DNA from: Planctomycetaceae bacterium
Lineage (GTDB): Bacteria > Planctomycetota > Planctomycetia > Pirellulales > Pirellulaceae
Assembly: GCA_003455945.1 (NCBI GenBank)
Contig: DMPQ01000330.1
Location: forward strand, 11,358-25,323
DNA: 13,966 nucleotides
Direction: 5' to 3'
The position numbers and the translations under genes were made by a program. Below the pieces are notes generated by a model that was not told the origin of the DNA, did no database searches, and saw nothing but the letters and a program-made list of their open reading frames with translations. Shown here piece by piece: positions 6,728 through 13,074 of the stretch (its first letter is position 1; each line of letters opens with the position of its first letter).

Positions 6728-7819
6728 ATGAGTTGGAATTCCCTTCGGCTGAAGGCCGCCGGTGCGGCGCTGATTCTGCTGGCCGCCGCAGGAGCGACTC
6801 CCGCCGCGGCGATGTTTCAGGGACCGTTGACTCCTCCCGACGATCGCGGCCAGGTCGGTTCCGGCCAGCCTCTCGGTGCACAGGGGAATAACACCCAGGT
6901 CCCGGTCGAATCGGCTCCGGCCGGTCCGACTCCGTTCGCTCCGAGCGACGTCGGTCAGACGCCGCTTCACGATCCGAACACGCCGCTCCCCTGCCCGTTC
7001 CCGCCGCTGGACGAACGTCACGAGGCGTACGTGCGGCAGCTGCTCGAATACTGGGAGAACAGCACGAACCAGGTCGAGCGGTTCCACTGCAAGTTCAATC
7101 GCTGGGACTACGATCCCGTCTTCGGTCCCGCTCCCGATCCGACCACCGGCAAGGTCGAAGCCGCCGCGATCAGCACGGGAGAGATCAAGTTCGAAGGCCC
7201 GGACAAGGCGGCGGTCGAGGTGACCGGCCGCTGGCTCTACACGCCGGCGACGGCCGAGGAGCAGGCGCAGTACAAGGAAGCGGGGCCGGAGCAGCTGGAA
7301 CGCTACGTGACCGACGGTCGCTATGCCTTCGAGTTCGACTACACCACCAAGCAGGTCCGCAAGCGGGAACTCCCTCCCGAGATCCGCGGAACGACGATCG
7401 CCGACGGACCGATTCCGTTCATCTTCGGAGCCAAGGCGGATCGGATGCTGGCTCGCTACTGGATCCGCGTCATCACGCCCGAGGACGCGGCTGCCGATGG
7501 CCAGTATTGGCTCGAGGCGTACCCGAAATACCTGTCGGACGCGTCGAACTTCAGCCGCGTGCGTGTCGTGCTCAACGGCGACGAGTTCCTGCCGATCGCG
7601 ATGGAGGTCTTCGACCCGCAGTGGGACGAGGTCCGCAACTTCCGGTCTCAGTCGTATCAGTTCGAGGAGCGGGTCAAGAATCCGTCGCAGGGAGTGCTCT
7701 TCCTGCAGCGCCGGCCGTTCTATGACCCCGAAATCCCTCGCGACTGGACGCTGATCGACATGCCGCTCCGAGCCGATGTGGCGACTCCGGTCGACCCGGC
7801 CGCGCCGCCGATCCGCTGA
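6728..7819 (+). CDS. Exported TIGR03009-like planctomycete protein
   Basis: This 363-residue protein has a clear signal peptide, RLKAAGAALILLAAAGATPAAA, with cleavage near residue 28, then a Pro/Gly/Gln-rich linker to about residue 93. The folded part starts at LDERHEAYVRQLLEYWENS (94-112) and contains KFNRWDYDPVFGP (122-134), YVTDGRYAFEFDY (193-205), IADGPIPFIFGAKADRM (224-240), YWLEAYPKY and FSRVRVVLNGDEFLPIAMEVF. This order, especially 'DGP-PF-FGaKA' followed by 'LP-A-DFSR-RvvLD-FLP', is what I know of TIGR03009, a planctomycete domain of unknown function. Its shape recalls LolA-like lipid-binding beta-sheets, but that is inference. An ATG four codons earlier (6716) is possible; 6728 gives a cleaner basic signal-peptide start and a GGA seven bases upstream. 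No transmembrane helix follows the signal, so it is probably periplasmic. Confidence 0.8.
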   Translation: MSWNSLRLKAAGAALILLAAAGATPAAAMFQGPLTPPDDRGQVGSGQPLGAQGNNTQVPVESAPAGPTPFAPSDVGQTPLHDPNTPLPCPFPPLDERHEAYVRQLLEYWENSTNQVERFHCKFNRWDYDPVFGPAPDPTTGKVEAAAISTGEIKFEGPDKAAVEVTGRWLYTPATAEEQAQYKEAGPEQLERYVTDGRYAFEFDYTTKQVRKRELPPEIRGTTIADGPIPFIFGAKADRMLARYWIRVITPEDAAADGQYWLEAYPKYLSDASNFSRVRVVLNGDEFLPIAMEVFDPQWDEVRNFRSQSYQFEERVKNPSQGVLFLQRRPFYDPEIPRDWTLIDMPLRADVATPVDPAAPPIR

Positions 7820-7918
7820 CGAGTCTCCGACGAGCCGCACGGCGGTCGGTCATCCGATAGCGTGCCGCACCGACTCGGGCAGTCTCGCTCTTGGGCGAAG
7901 TCCGCGATTCTCACGTGA

Positions 7919-7951
7919 CGACCCCGTCGGCGCCGAGCGCCGGCGGGGTCG
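7919..7951 (+). terminator. Strong hairpin downstream of the TIGR03009-like gene
   Basis: CGACCCCGTCGGCGC (7919-7933) and GCGCCGGCGGGGTCG (7937-7951) form a 15-bp stem with one G-T wobble and a CGA loop. It lies 100 bases after the stop codon and before the next promoter candidate. There is no immediate T-run, the nearest T-rich patch being 30 bases on, so it is terminator-like or an RNA-end stabiliser rather than a textbook terminator. Confidence 0.5.
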
Positions 7952-8009
7952 CGTCGTTGCCGGCGGGGGCGAGTCGCGGCCGTTTCTTTTCCTTGTCCGT
8001 TCCGACTCC

Positions 8010-8015
8010 TATAAT
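8010..8015 (+). promoter_or_regulatory. Consensus -10 box TATAAT for the NfeD genes
   Basis: This is a perfect TATAAT in very GC-rich surroundings, followed by CCGCCG. The best -35 at a 17-base spacer is TTTTCC (7987-7992), which is weak. It is oriented toward the NfeD gene 250 bases downstream. Confidence 0.45.
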
Positions 8016-8187
8016 CCGCCGCAGAGCCCGAAGACCTCCGTCGGTAGCCGAGCCGAGCGATCTCGAGCGCCCGATCGATCGCGGCGGAGCGGCGTTGCGA
8101 AGCAAGGGGGCGAGCGGTCCGTCTGCTGGCGGCGTTCCTTCCCCCCTCCCCTTCCCTCCCTTCGCTCGCGATCCGCCGAGTTCGGCC

Positions 8188-8214
8188 GCCGAGTCATGCT
8201 GCCGACGACTCGGC
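8188..8214 (+). promoter_or_regulatory. Leader stem-loop with competing pairings upstream of the NfeD gene
   Basis: GCCGAGTC (8188-8195) pairs exactly with GACTCGGC (8207-8214) around an 11-base loop. An upstream GCCGAG (8175-8180) can pair with TTCGGC (8181-8186), or through its six bases with CTCGGC of the 3' arm, so at least two exclusive folds are possible. The structure ends 33 bases before the AGGAG site. Regulation is speculative. Confidence 0.25.
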
Positions 8215-8247
8215 CGGCCATTGCGGCTTGCGCGTCGAATCGTTCCC

Positions 8248-8252
8248 AGGAG
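8248..8252 (+). promoter_or_regulatory. Ribosome binding site AGGAG fixing the NfeD start
   Basis: AGGAG lies seven bases before the ATG at 8260-8262. It decides the start against the in-frame extension reaching back to 7891, because the residues right after this ATG lead into a signal peptide. Confidence 0.75.
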
Positions 8253-8259
8253 CTTCGTG

Positions 8260-10611
8260 ATGTCCCTAGTCGGTCCGAAAGCTCGAAACGACCGACCGAG
8301 GTATGTACCGCTCGCGACCCTCCCGGCCGTAGGTTACGCGGCTCCGGTTCTTGCCGTCGCTCTGCTGATCGCCGGGCTCGGCGCTTCGCCGGTGGCCGCC
8401 CAGACGCCTCCTGCCCCGGCCGATGCGACGACTCCGGCTGCTCCCTCCCCCGAATCCTCGACTCCTGGTCCGACCGCTCCTCCTTCGAGTCCGCTCCCGG
8501 GAATCGTCGTTCGCGTGCCGTTGCCGATCACCGGCCAGACCGACGCGCGAGTTCAGGCGACGATCGAGCGGCAATTGGCGCTGCTTCCGGTCGCGTCTCA
8601 ATCCAGCGAGCGTCCGATCCTGATCCTGGAGTTCGATACCCTGCGGGGAGCCGGAGGTCGCGGAAGTCAGTTCGAGCGCTGTCTGACGCTGGCTCGCTTC
8701 CTGACCAGCCCGGCGATGGATCGCGTCCGTACCGTCGCGTACTTGCCGGGGGCCGAGATCGAAGGAGCGCCGGTCCAGCCGCTCACCGGTCATGCCCTGC
8801 TGGTCGCCTTGGCCTGCGAACAATGGGCGATGGCCGACGAGGCGGCGATCACATCGGCCGGGCTGATCGACGACGCTGCCGACCCGTTCGTGATCGAAGC
8901 GTATCGATCGGTCGCCTCCCGACGTCGAGTGCTGCCGGAAGCGATGGTCGAATCGCTCGTCGAGCCGTCTCGCGGGCTGGCTCGCGCCGAGATGGCCGAC
9001 GAAACGGTCCGCTGGGTGTCGATCGCCGAACTCGAACGCCTCGAAGCGGCGGGCGAGGTGACTCGCGGCGAAACGATCATCGCCCCCGGCGAGATCGCGA
9101 CGTTCGACGCCTCGTCGCTCTTCCGTCGGCAGTTGCTCGAACTGCAGGTCGACGGCCGTGGCGACCTCGCGAACCGTCTGGGACTGGACGCGGAAGCTCT
9201 CTCGGGAGATCCGGCCGAGGGGGGCAACTGGACTCCGGTCCGGATCCGCCTGGAGGGGCAGATCGACTCGCGTCAGATCCAGTGGGCCCTCGGATCGCTC
9301 GAGCAGCGACTGGCCGAAGGGACCGATCTGGTGATCGTCGAAATCGACAGCACCGGAGGGGAGTTCACCCAGGCACTGCGTCTCGCTCGACGTCTTCTGG
9401 AACTCGATCCGCTCGAGGTCCGCACCGTCGCGTTCGTGACCGGAAATGCTCGCGGGGGCGGCGCAGCGGTGGCACTCGCCTGCGACCATCTGTTGATCCG
9501 GTCCGAGGGGAGTCTCGGTGGTCCGGCGATTCCCGAGGTGACGGTCAACGATCTCGCGGCCATCGAAGAACTGCTGCCGCTCTGGTCCGAGCGAGGCGGC
9601 ACGGAGCCGGATTGGGTTCGGGCACTGATCGATCCGCAGATCGTCGTCGCCAGATATCGCGACCGGTCGACCGGCGAAGAGCGGGTGATGACCGAGCGGA
9701 CGCGAGCGGCGCTCCCGGCCGAGATCGCGGTTCGCTGGGAGCCGGTAGCGGAGGTCTCGTCCGCCGACGGGGTCGATGCGACCGAGGCGGTGCGCGTCGG
9801 ATTGGCGAGGCATCTGGTCGAAGGGTTCGACGAACTCGCGGCGCGGTATCGGATCCCCTCCGACCTCGAAATGCTCCAGCCGACCGTCGCGTTCCGGTGG
9901 ATCGATCGCTTTGCCCGATTCATCGCGCGCCCCTGGGTCTCGTGGTGGCTGTTGCTCATCGGGATGATGCTCCTGTCGAGCGAGATGTCGTCGCCCGGGA
10001 TCGGCTTCCCCGGCTTCGCGGCTGCGATCTGCTTTTCGCTCTACTTCTGGGCGCAGTACCTGGACGGCAACGCCCACTGGCTCGAGATCCTGATGTTCAT
10101 GCTCGGAGCCGTCTTTCTGCTGTTCGAGATCTTCGTGCTCCCCGGCTTCGGGCTGTTCGGTTTCGGCGGGATCGTGCTGATCCTCAGTTCGATCGTGCTC
10201 GCCAGTCAGACGTTCGTGGTGCCGGTGACCGACGAGGACTTCGCGCGACTCCCCGCCTCGCTCTCGACGCTCGTCGCCATCGCGATCGGCATGGCGCTGC
10301 CGATGTATCTGATCCCCAACTACATCGACCGGATCCCGATCCTCCGCCGACTGTCGCTGAATCCGGCGGCCGATCAGGCGTTCGAGAACCTTTCGGAGCG
10401 GGAGAGTCTCGTGCGGCTCGATCACCTGAAGGGGAAGATGGGCGTGGCGGTAACGCCGTTGGTCCCGGGAGGAAAGATCCAGGTCGGTGATGAGGTCGTG
10501 AGCGTCATCTCGGCCGGGATGGCGATCGACAAGGGGAACCGCGTGGTGATCAGCGAGGTGCGAGGAAGTCGGATCGTGGTGGTTCCCGCCGACCCGCGAC
10601 TGGACGGTTGA
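8260..10611 (+). CDS. Large NfeD-family membrane protein with two degenerate ClpP-like domains
   Basis: This 783-residue exported protein has, in order: a signal sequence (hydrophobic 22-44, VAA-Q near 47) and a Pro/Ala/Ser/Thr-rich linker (48-80). ClpP/crotonase-like domain 1 (about 81-250) follows, with ILEFDTLRG and LLVALACEQWAMADEAAITSAG. ClpP-like domain 2 (about 325-520) has VEIDSTGGEFTQAL and NARGGGAAVALACDHLLIRSEGSLGG. Then come about five membrane segments (557-688) with the NfeD-type LPGFGLFGFGG. The chain ends in an OB-fold (about 715-778: KGKMGVAVTPLVPGGKIQVGDEVVSV). NfeD1b relatives cleave stomatin C termini with a Ser/Lys dyad. By hand alignment the serine position is Gly177 in domain 1 and Gly399 in domain 2, and no dyad lysine is evident. 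It is therefore probably a pseudoprotease or scaffold. It is followed after 91 bases by the short NfeD gene. Confidence 0.88.
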   Translation: MSLVGPKARNDRPRYVPLATLPAVGYAAPVLAVALLIAGLGASPVAAQTPPAPADATTPAAPSPESSTPGPTAPPSSPLPGIVVRVPLPITGQTDARVQATIERQLALLPVASQSSERPILILEFDTLRGAGGRGSQFERCLTLARFLTSPAMDRVRTVAYLPGAEIEGAPVQPLTGHALLVALACEQWAMADEAAITSAGLIDDAADPFVIEAYRSVASRRRVLPEAMVESLVEPSRGLARAEMADETVRWVSIAELERLEAAGEVTRGETIIAPGEIATFDASSLFRRQLLELQVDGRGDLANRLGLDAEALSGDPAEGGNWTPVRIRLEGQIDSRQIQWALGSLEQRLAEGTDLVIVEIDSTGGEFTQALRLARRLLELDPLEVRTVAFVTGNARGGGAAVALACDHLLIRSEGSLGGPAIPEVTVNDLAAIEELLPLWSERGGTEPDWVRALIDPQIVVARYRDRSTGEERVMTERTRAALPAEIAVRWEPVAEVSSADGVDATEAVRVGLARHLVEGFDELAARYRIPSDLEMLQPTVAFRWIDRFARFIARPWVSWWLLLIGMMLLSSEMSSPGIGFPGFAAAICFSLYFWAQYLDGNAHWLEILMFMLGAVFLLFEIFVLPGFGLFGFGGIVLILSSIVLASQTFVVPVTDEDFARLPASLSTLVAIAIGMALPMYLIPNYIDRIPILRRLSLNPAADQAFENLSERESLVRLDHLKGKMGVAVTPLVPGGKIQVGDEVVSVISAGMAIDKGNRVVISEVRGSRIVVVPADPRLDG

Positions 10612-10702
10612 CGTTCCCGCTCGAAACGACGCGACGATCCGGATACCGTACCGCCCGGTCGATCTCTTCGGCGGCTGACTTCTGAGACGAATCGAGGCGA
10701 GC

Positions 10703-11287
10703 ATGTCCCCCTGGCTCTGGTCGTTCTCGTTGCTCGGACTCGGCGCCCTATTGGTCGTGCTCGAGTTCTTCGTTCCGTCGGCGGGCGTGATCGGCATCAC
10801 GGCGGCGATCTGTCTGGTCGCGGCAGTCGTCGTCGGCTTTCTCGATTCGATCACGACCGGGACGATCGTGCTGGCGATCGAAGTGCTCGGCATCCCGATC
10901 ATCCTGACGGCGATGGTTCGCGTCTGGCCGCACACGCCGATCGGGCGTCGACTCTTTCTGCGCCCGCCCGACGAACAGGAAGTCACCGCCTACAAGGAAC
11001 GCGAGTCGGCTCTGCAGAAGCTCGTCGGTCGTCGCGGCGTCGCCAAGTCACCGATGATGCCCAGCGGCCTGGTGACGATCGAGCGACGTCATTACGACGC
11101 GGTCGCCGAGGGGGAAGCGGTGGAGGTGGGAGAGCCGATCGTGGTCCGGACCGTACGGATGAATCGGCTGATCGTCCGAAAGGTACGCCCCGACCTCGTC
11201 CCTCCACCCGCGACCGAGCCGGCCGACCTGCTTTCCCGTTCGATCGAAGAGCTCGGGCTGAGCGGAATCGACGACGACCGGAACTGA
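10703..11287 (+). CDS. Short NfeD-family protein (membrane helices plus OB domain)
   Basis: This 194-residue protein has three hydrophobic segments (about 5-24, 27-47, 53-74), with the NfeD-like LEFFVPSAGVIG in the first pair. An OB-fold domain (104-162) follows, containing LVGRRGVAKSPMMPSGLVTI and GEAVEVGEPIVV, then a Pro-rich acidic tail (163-194). Short NfeD proteins (NfeD1a/NfeDt type) interact with stomatin/flotillin (SPFH) proteins in membrane microdomains. No SPFH gene follows here; the next gene is a glycosyltransferase. The start ATG has GAGG five bases upstream (10694-10697). The 91-base gap from the large NfeD gene has no strong hairpin, so the two are probably one operon, giving the cell one long and one short NfeD subunit. 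Confidence 0.88.
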   Translation: MSPWLWSFSLLGLGALLVVLEFFVPSAGVIGITAAICLVAAVVVGFLDSITTGTIVLAIEVLGIPIILTAMVRVWPHTPIGRRLFLRPPDEQEVTAYKERESALQKLVGRRGVAKSPMMPSGLVTIERRHYDAVAEGEAVEVGEPIVVRTVRMNRLIVRKVRPDLVPPPATEPADLLSRSIEELGLSGIDDDRN

Positions 11288-11328
11288 TCCGCCTCGATCG
11301 AACTCGGCCGTCGTTTTCCTCGCCGTCC

Positions 11329-11343
11329 TCGCCGTGGCGGCGA
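11329..11343 (+). terminator. Small hairpin after the short NfeD gene
   Basis: TCGCCG, loop TGG, CGGCGA form a perfect 6-bp stem 42 bases after the stop codon. The left arm also occurs as TCGCCG at 11320-11325, so the pairing can slip. It is followed by AACTGC, not a T-run, so terminator function is uncertain. Confidence 0.25.
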
Positions 11344-11411
11344 AACTGCACGAGAGTTCGGGACCGGTGCGCCGGCCTTTGGCGGCGCCAGGTCGCGGTC
11401 GTGACGATCGA

Positions 11412-11425
11412 TCGGATCGATCCGA
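11412..11425. promoter_or_regulatory. 14-bp perfect palindrome upstream of the glycosyltransferase gene
   Basis: TCGGATCGATCCGA is self-complementary over 14 bases, in a run containing four GATC sites (11406-11422). It lies about 40 bases upstream of a weak -10-like TACAGT (11467-11472) and 160 bases upstream of the start codon. It could be an operator for a dimeric regulator, but GATCG words are very common in this window. Confidence 0.2.
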
Positions 11426-11572
11426 GTCGGAGCGTCGGTTTCGTCACGCGGCAGGATCGCTCGAATTACAGTGGACGACGGTCGGGAAAGACGCGAACGG
11501 CTCGCGTTCCCGGCCCGACGTCGCTCGGCGCGATCGCCTGAGGCAGCCGACGTCGATCGGAAGTCGTCGTCG

Positions 11573-11577
11573 AAAGG
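11573..11577 (+). promoter_or_regulatory. Ribosome binding site supporting a GTG start
   Basis: AAAGG lies six bases before the GTG at 11584-11586. There is no ATG nearby in frame, and the first residues after the GTG form a membrane helix, so the GTG is the likely start. Confidence 0.5.
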
Positions 11578-11583
11578 TCCGCC

Positions 11584-12879
11584 GTGCCGCTCGCCTGGGA
11601 GATCGCGATCGTCGCCGCCATGGCGCTCTTCGCATCGGTCCAGGGAGGACTGGTCGTCGGCTTCCTGTCAGCGCTGCGGCGCGGTGCGCGTCCGACCTCC
11701 GCGGCCGCGCGGAACGAATCGGCCGCGCGGAGCGAAACGCGTCGAACACCACCGCGAGTTCAGGTCGTGCTCTGCGTGCGCGGTGCCGATCCGAGTCTCG
11801 CTCGCTGCATTCGCTCGCTCGCGTCGCTCGACTATCCGAACTATCGAGTCAGCGTCGTCGCCGATCATGCGGGAGATGATGGGCTGATCGCCATCCGACG
11901 CTCGCTCGACGAGCGTCAGCGGGAGCGGATCGACGAGCTCGTTCTCGACGATCAGGATCGCCTGGAATCCTGTAGCATGAAGTGCTCGGCGTTGATCCGC
12001 GCCTGTCGCGAGCTGACCGACGAGGTCGAGTTCGTCGCGACGGTCGATGCCGACACTCGCCCTCCCGCCGACTGGCTCGACCGTCTGATCGCGCCGATGC
12101 TGGGCGATCCGTCGATCGGCGCGACGACCGGCGTCCGTTGGTATTCGCCCGGTGATCGTCGCTGGGGGAGCTGGACCAGAGCGGTCTGGAACGGTGCGGC
12201 GATCGTCCAGATGTGGGCCTACTCGATTCCCTGGGGAGGATCGATGGCGGTCCGTCGGTCGCTGCTGGAGCGAGCCGGTCTGCTCGAACGCTGGCGAACG
12301 ACCTTCTGCGAGGATACGCCGACCACGTCGCAGCTGTCGCGGCACGGGTATCGAGTCCGTACGGTGGTCGATCTGATTCTCGACAACGACGAGACCTGTC
12401 GCCTGCCGGACGTGGCCGGTTGGATTCGTCGCCAACTGCTGACCGCTCGGCTGCATCATCCGGCCTGGGCGCTCGTGTTGGGGCACGCGGTCGCGACGAC
12501 CGCGATTCCGATCGCGGCGCTCGTCGGAGCGTCGATCGCCGTCGCTCAGGGAGATCTCGCACGAGCCGGGCTGCTGGCCGGAGCGTGGGCGATCTACCAG
12601 ACGGCCATGATCGCCCTGGTCGTCGCGATCGACGGCGGTGTGCGTCGAGCGATCCGTTCCGGGGGAGGCGCGACGGTCGGTCGCGCATCGACGGTCTCGT
12701 TGGCCGCCGCGGTCTTCGCGAGCCAGTGGGTTCATCCCTGGGCGGCATTCGGAGCGGCGGTGATCCGCGCGGTCACCTGGCGCCAGATCCGCTACGCCGT
12801 GCTGACGCGCGGGCGAGTCCGGCGTCTGGACTACGCTCCCTATCGTTCGGACGCCGAAACCGCGACCGAATCTCTTTGA
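11584..12879 (+). CDS. Membrane-bound GT2 family glycosyltransferase, GT21/HpnI-like architecture
   Basis: This 431-residue protein has an N-terminal membrane helix (about 5-30) and a basic linker. The GT-A catalytic domain (58-290) carries VVLCVRGADPSLARCIRSL, SLDYPNYRVSVVAD, the metal-binding ATVDADTRPPADW (DAD 155-157), TTGVRWY (181-187), WGGSMAVRRS (217-226) and the catalytic FCEDTPTTSQLSRHGYRV (Glu243-Asp244). A membrane-proximal RRQLLTARLHHPAW (282-295) sits where the Q/R-XXRW motif is expected, in altered form. Two or three hydrophobic segments follow (about 296-318, 328-348, 369-393). This plan resembles ceramide/hopanoid glycosyltransferases (GT21, HpnI) that transfer a sugar to a lipid on the cytoplasmic face; donor and acceptor are unknown. 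The gene starts with GTG. It is same-strand with the NfeD pair but 296 bases away, so cotranscription is uncertain. Confidence 0.82.
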   Translation: MPLAWEIAIVAAMALFASVQGGLVVGFLSALRRGARPTSAAARNESAARSETRRTPPRVQVVLCVRGADPSLARCIRSLASLDYPNYRVSVVADHAGDDGLIAIRRSLDERQRERIDELVLDDQDRLESCSMKCSALIRACRELTDEVEFVATVDADTRPPADWLDRLIAPMLGDPSIGATTGVRWYSPGDRRWGSWTRAVWNGAAIVQMWAYSIPWGGSMAVRRSLLERAGLLERWRTTFCEDTPTTSQLSRHGYRVRTVVDLILDNDETCRLPDVAGWIRRQLLTARLHHPAWALVLGHAVATTAIPIAALVGASIAVAQGDLARAGLLAGAWAIYQTAMIALVVAIDGGVRRAIRSGGGATVGRASTVSLAAAVFASQWVHPWAAFGAAVIRAVTWRQIRYAVLTRGRVRRLDYAPYRSDAETATESL

Positions 12880-13058
12880 GGCGTCTTCCTGTCGCCGCTC
12901 GTCGGCGTCGACTTCCGAGATCAGGTGCAGTTCTTCGAGCGACCGGCGGCGAATCGCGCCGCGCGGGTTGAGTCCCCTCGGCGGGCGCCGGAAGATGAGA
13001 CACTGCTCGTTCCCGCCTTACGTCGCGTCGTCGCCGACGGGAGCGAACGAATCGTACC

Positions 13059-13064
13059 GAGGAG
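13059..13064 (+). promoter_or_regulatory. Ribosome binding site of the asparaginase-family gene
   Basis: GAGGAG lies ten bases before the ATG at 13075, slightly long spacing. A second AGG directly abuts the ATG and is too close to act. No other in-frame start nearby precedes the signal sequence so well. Confidence 0.45.
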
Positions 13065-13074
13065 TCGCTCCAGG

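Larger units (their letters stand above)
7820..8259 (+). other. 440-base intergenic region and long leader before the NfeD pair
   Basis: From left to right this stretch holds about 100 bases of nothing recognised, a strong hairpin (7919-7951), and a T-rich patch (TTTCTTTTCCTTG, 7983-7995). A perfect TATAAT follows at 8010-8015, then a 29-base pure pyrimidine tract at 8135-8163, and a cluster of complementary GCCGAG/CTCGGC segments (8175-8214). It ends with an AGGAG ribosome site (8248-8252). If transcription starts near 8022 the leader is about 240 bases. Open frames through it continue into the NfeD frame but lack family similarity and precede the signal peptide. Confidence 0.5.

Noticed and set aside
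6416..7840. Upstream extension of the HAD frame on the minus strand to 768 residues
   Set aside because: The added part is antisense to the TIGR03009-like gene, Arg/Asp/Gly-rich, with no domain, and the HAD domain starts just after the ATG at 6415.
7891..8259. N-terminal extension of the NfeD gene
   Set aside because: The AGGAG site precedes the ATG at 8260 and the signal peptide begins directly after; the extension would bury it.
7776..10490. 904-residue plus-strand open frame in the region of the large NfeD gene
   Set aside because: It overlaps the NfeD gene in another frame and is composed mainly of Arg/Ser/Gly/Asp; the NfeD frame has signal, membrane and OB features.
8266..10986. 906-residue minus-strand open frame opposite both NfeD genes
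   Set aside because: It has a low-complexity Arg/Asp/Gln composition with no domain and spans two real genes and their gap.
11668..12735. 355-residue minus-strand frame opposite the glycosyltransferase
   Set aside because: It is an antisense shadow rich in Arg, Asp and Gln.
13014..13040. Possible Tat signal in the asparaginase-family protein
   Set aside because: The run RRRR is not followed by the FLK-type residues of a twin-arginine motif; an ordinary Sec-type signal fits better (the residues themselves are encoded from 13108).
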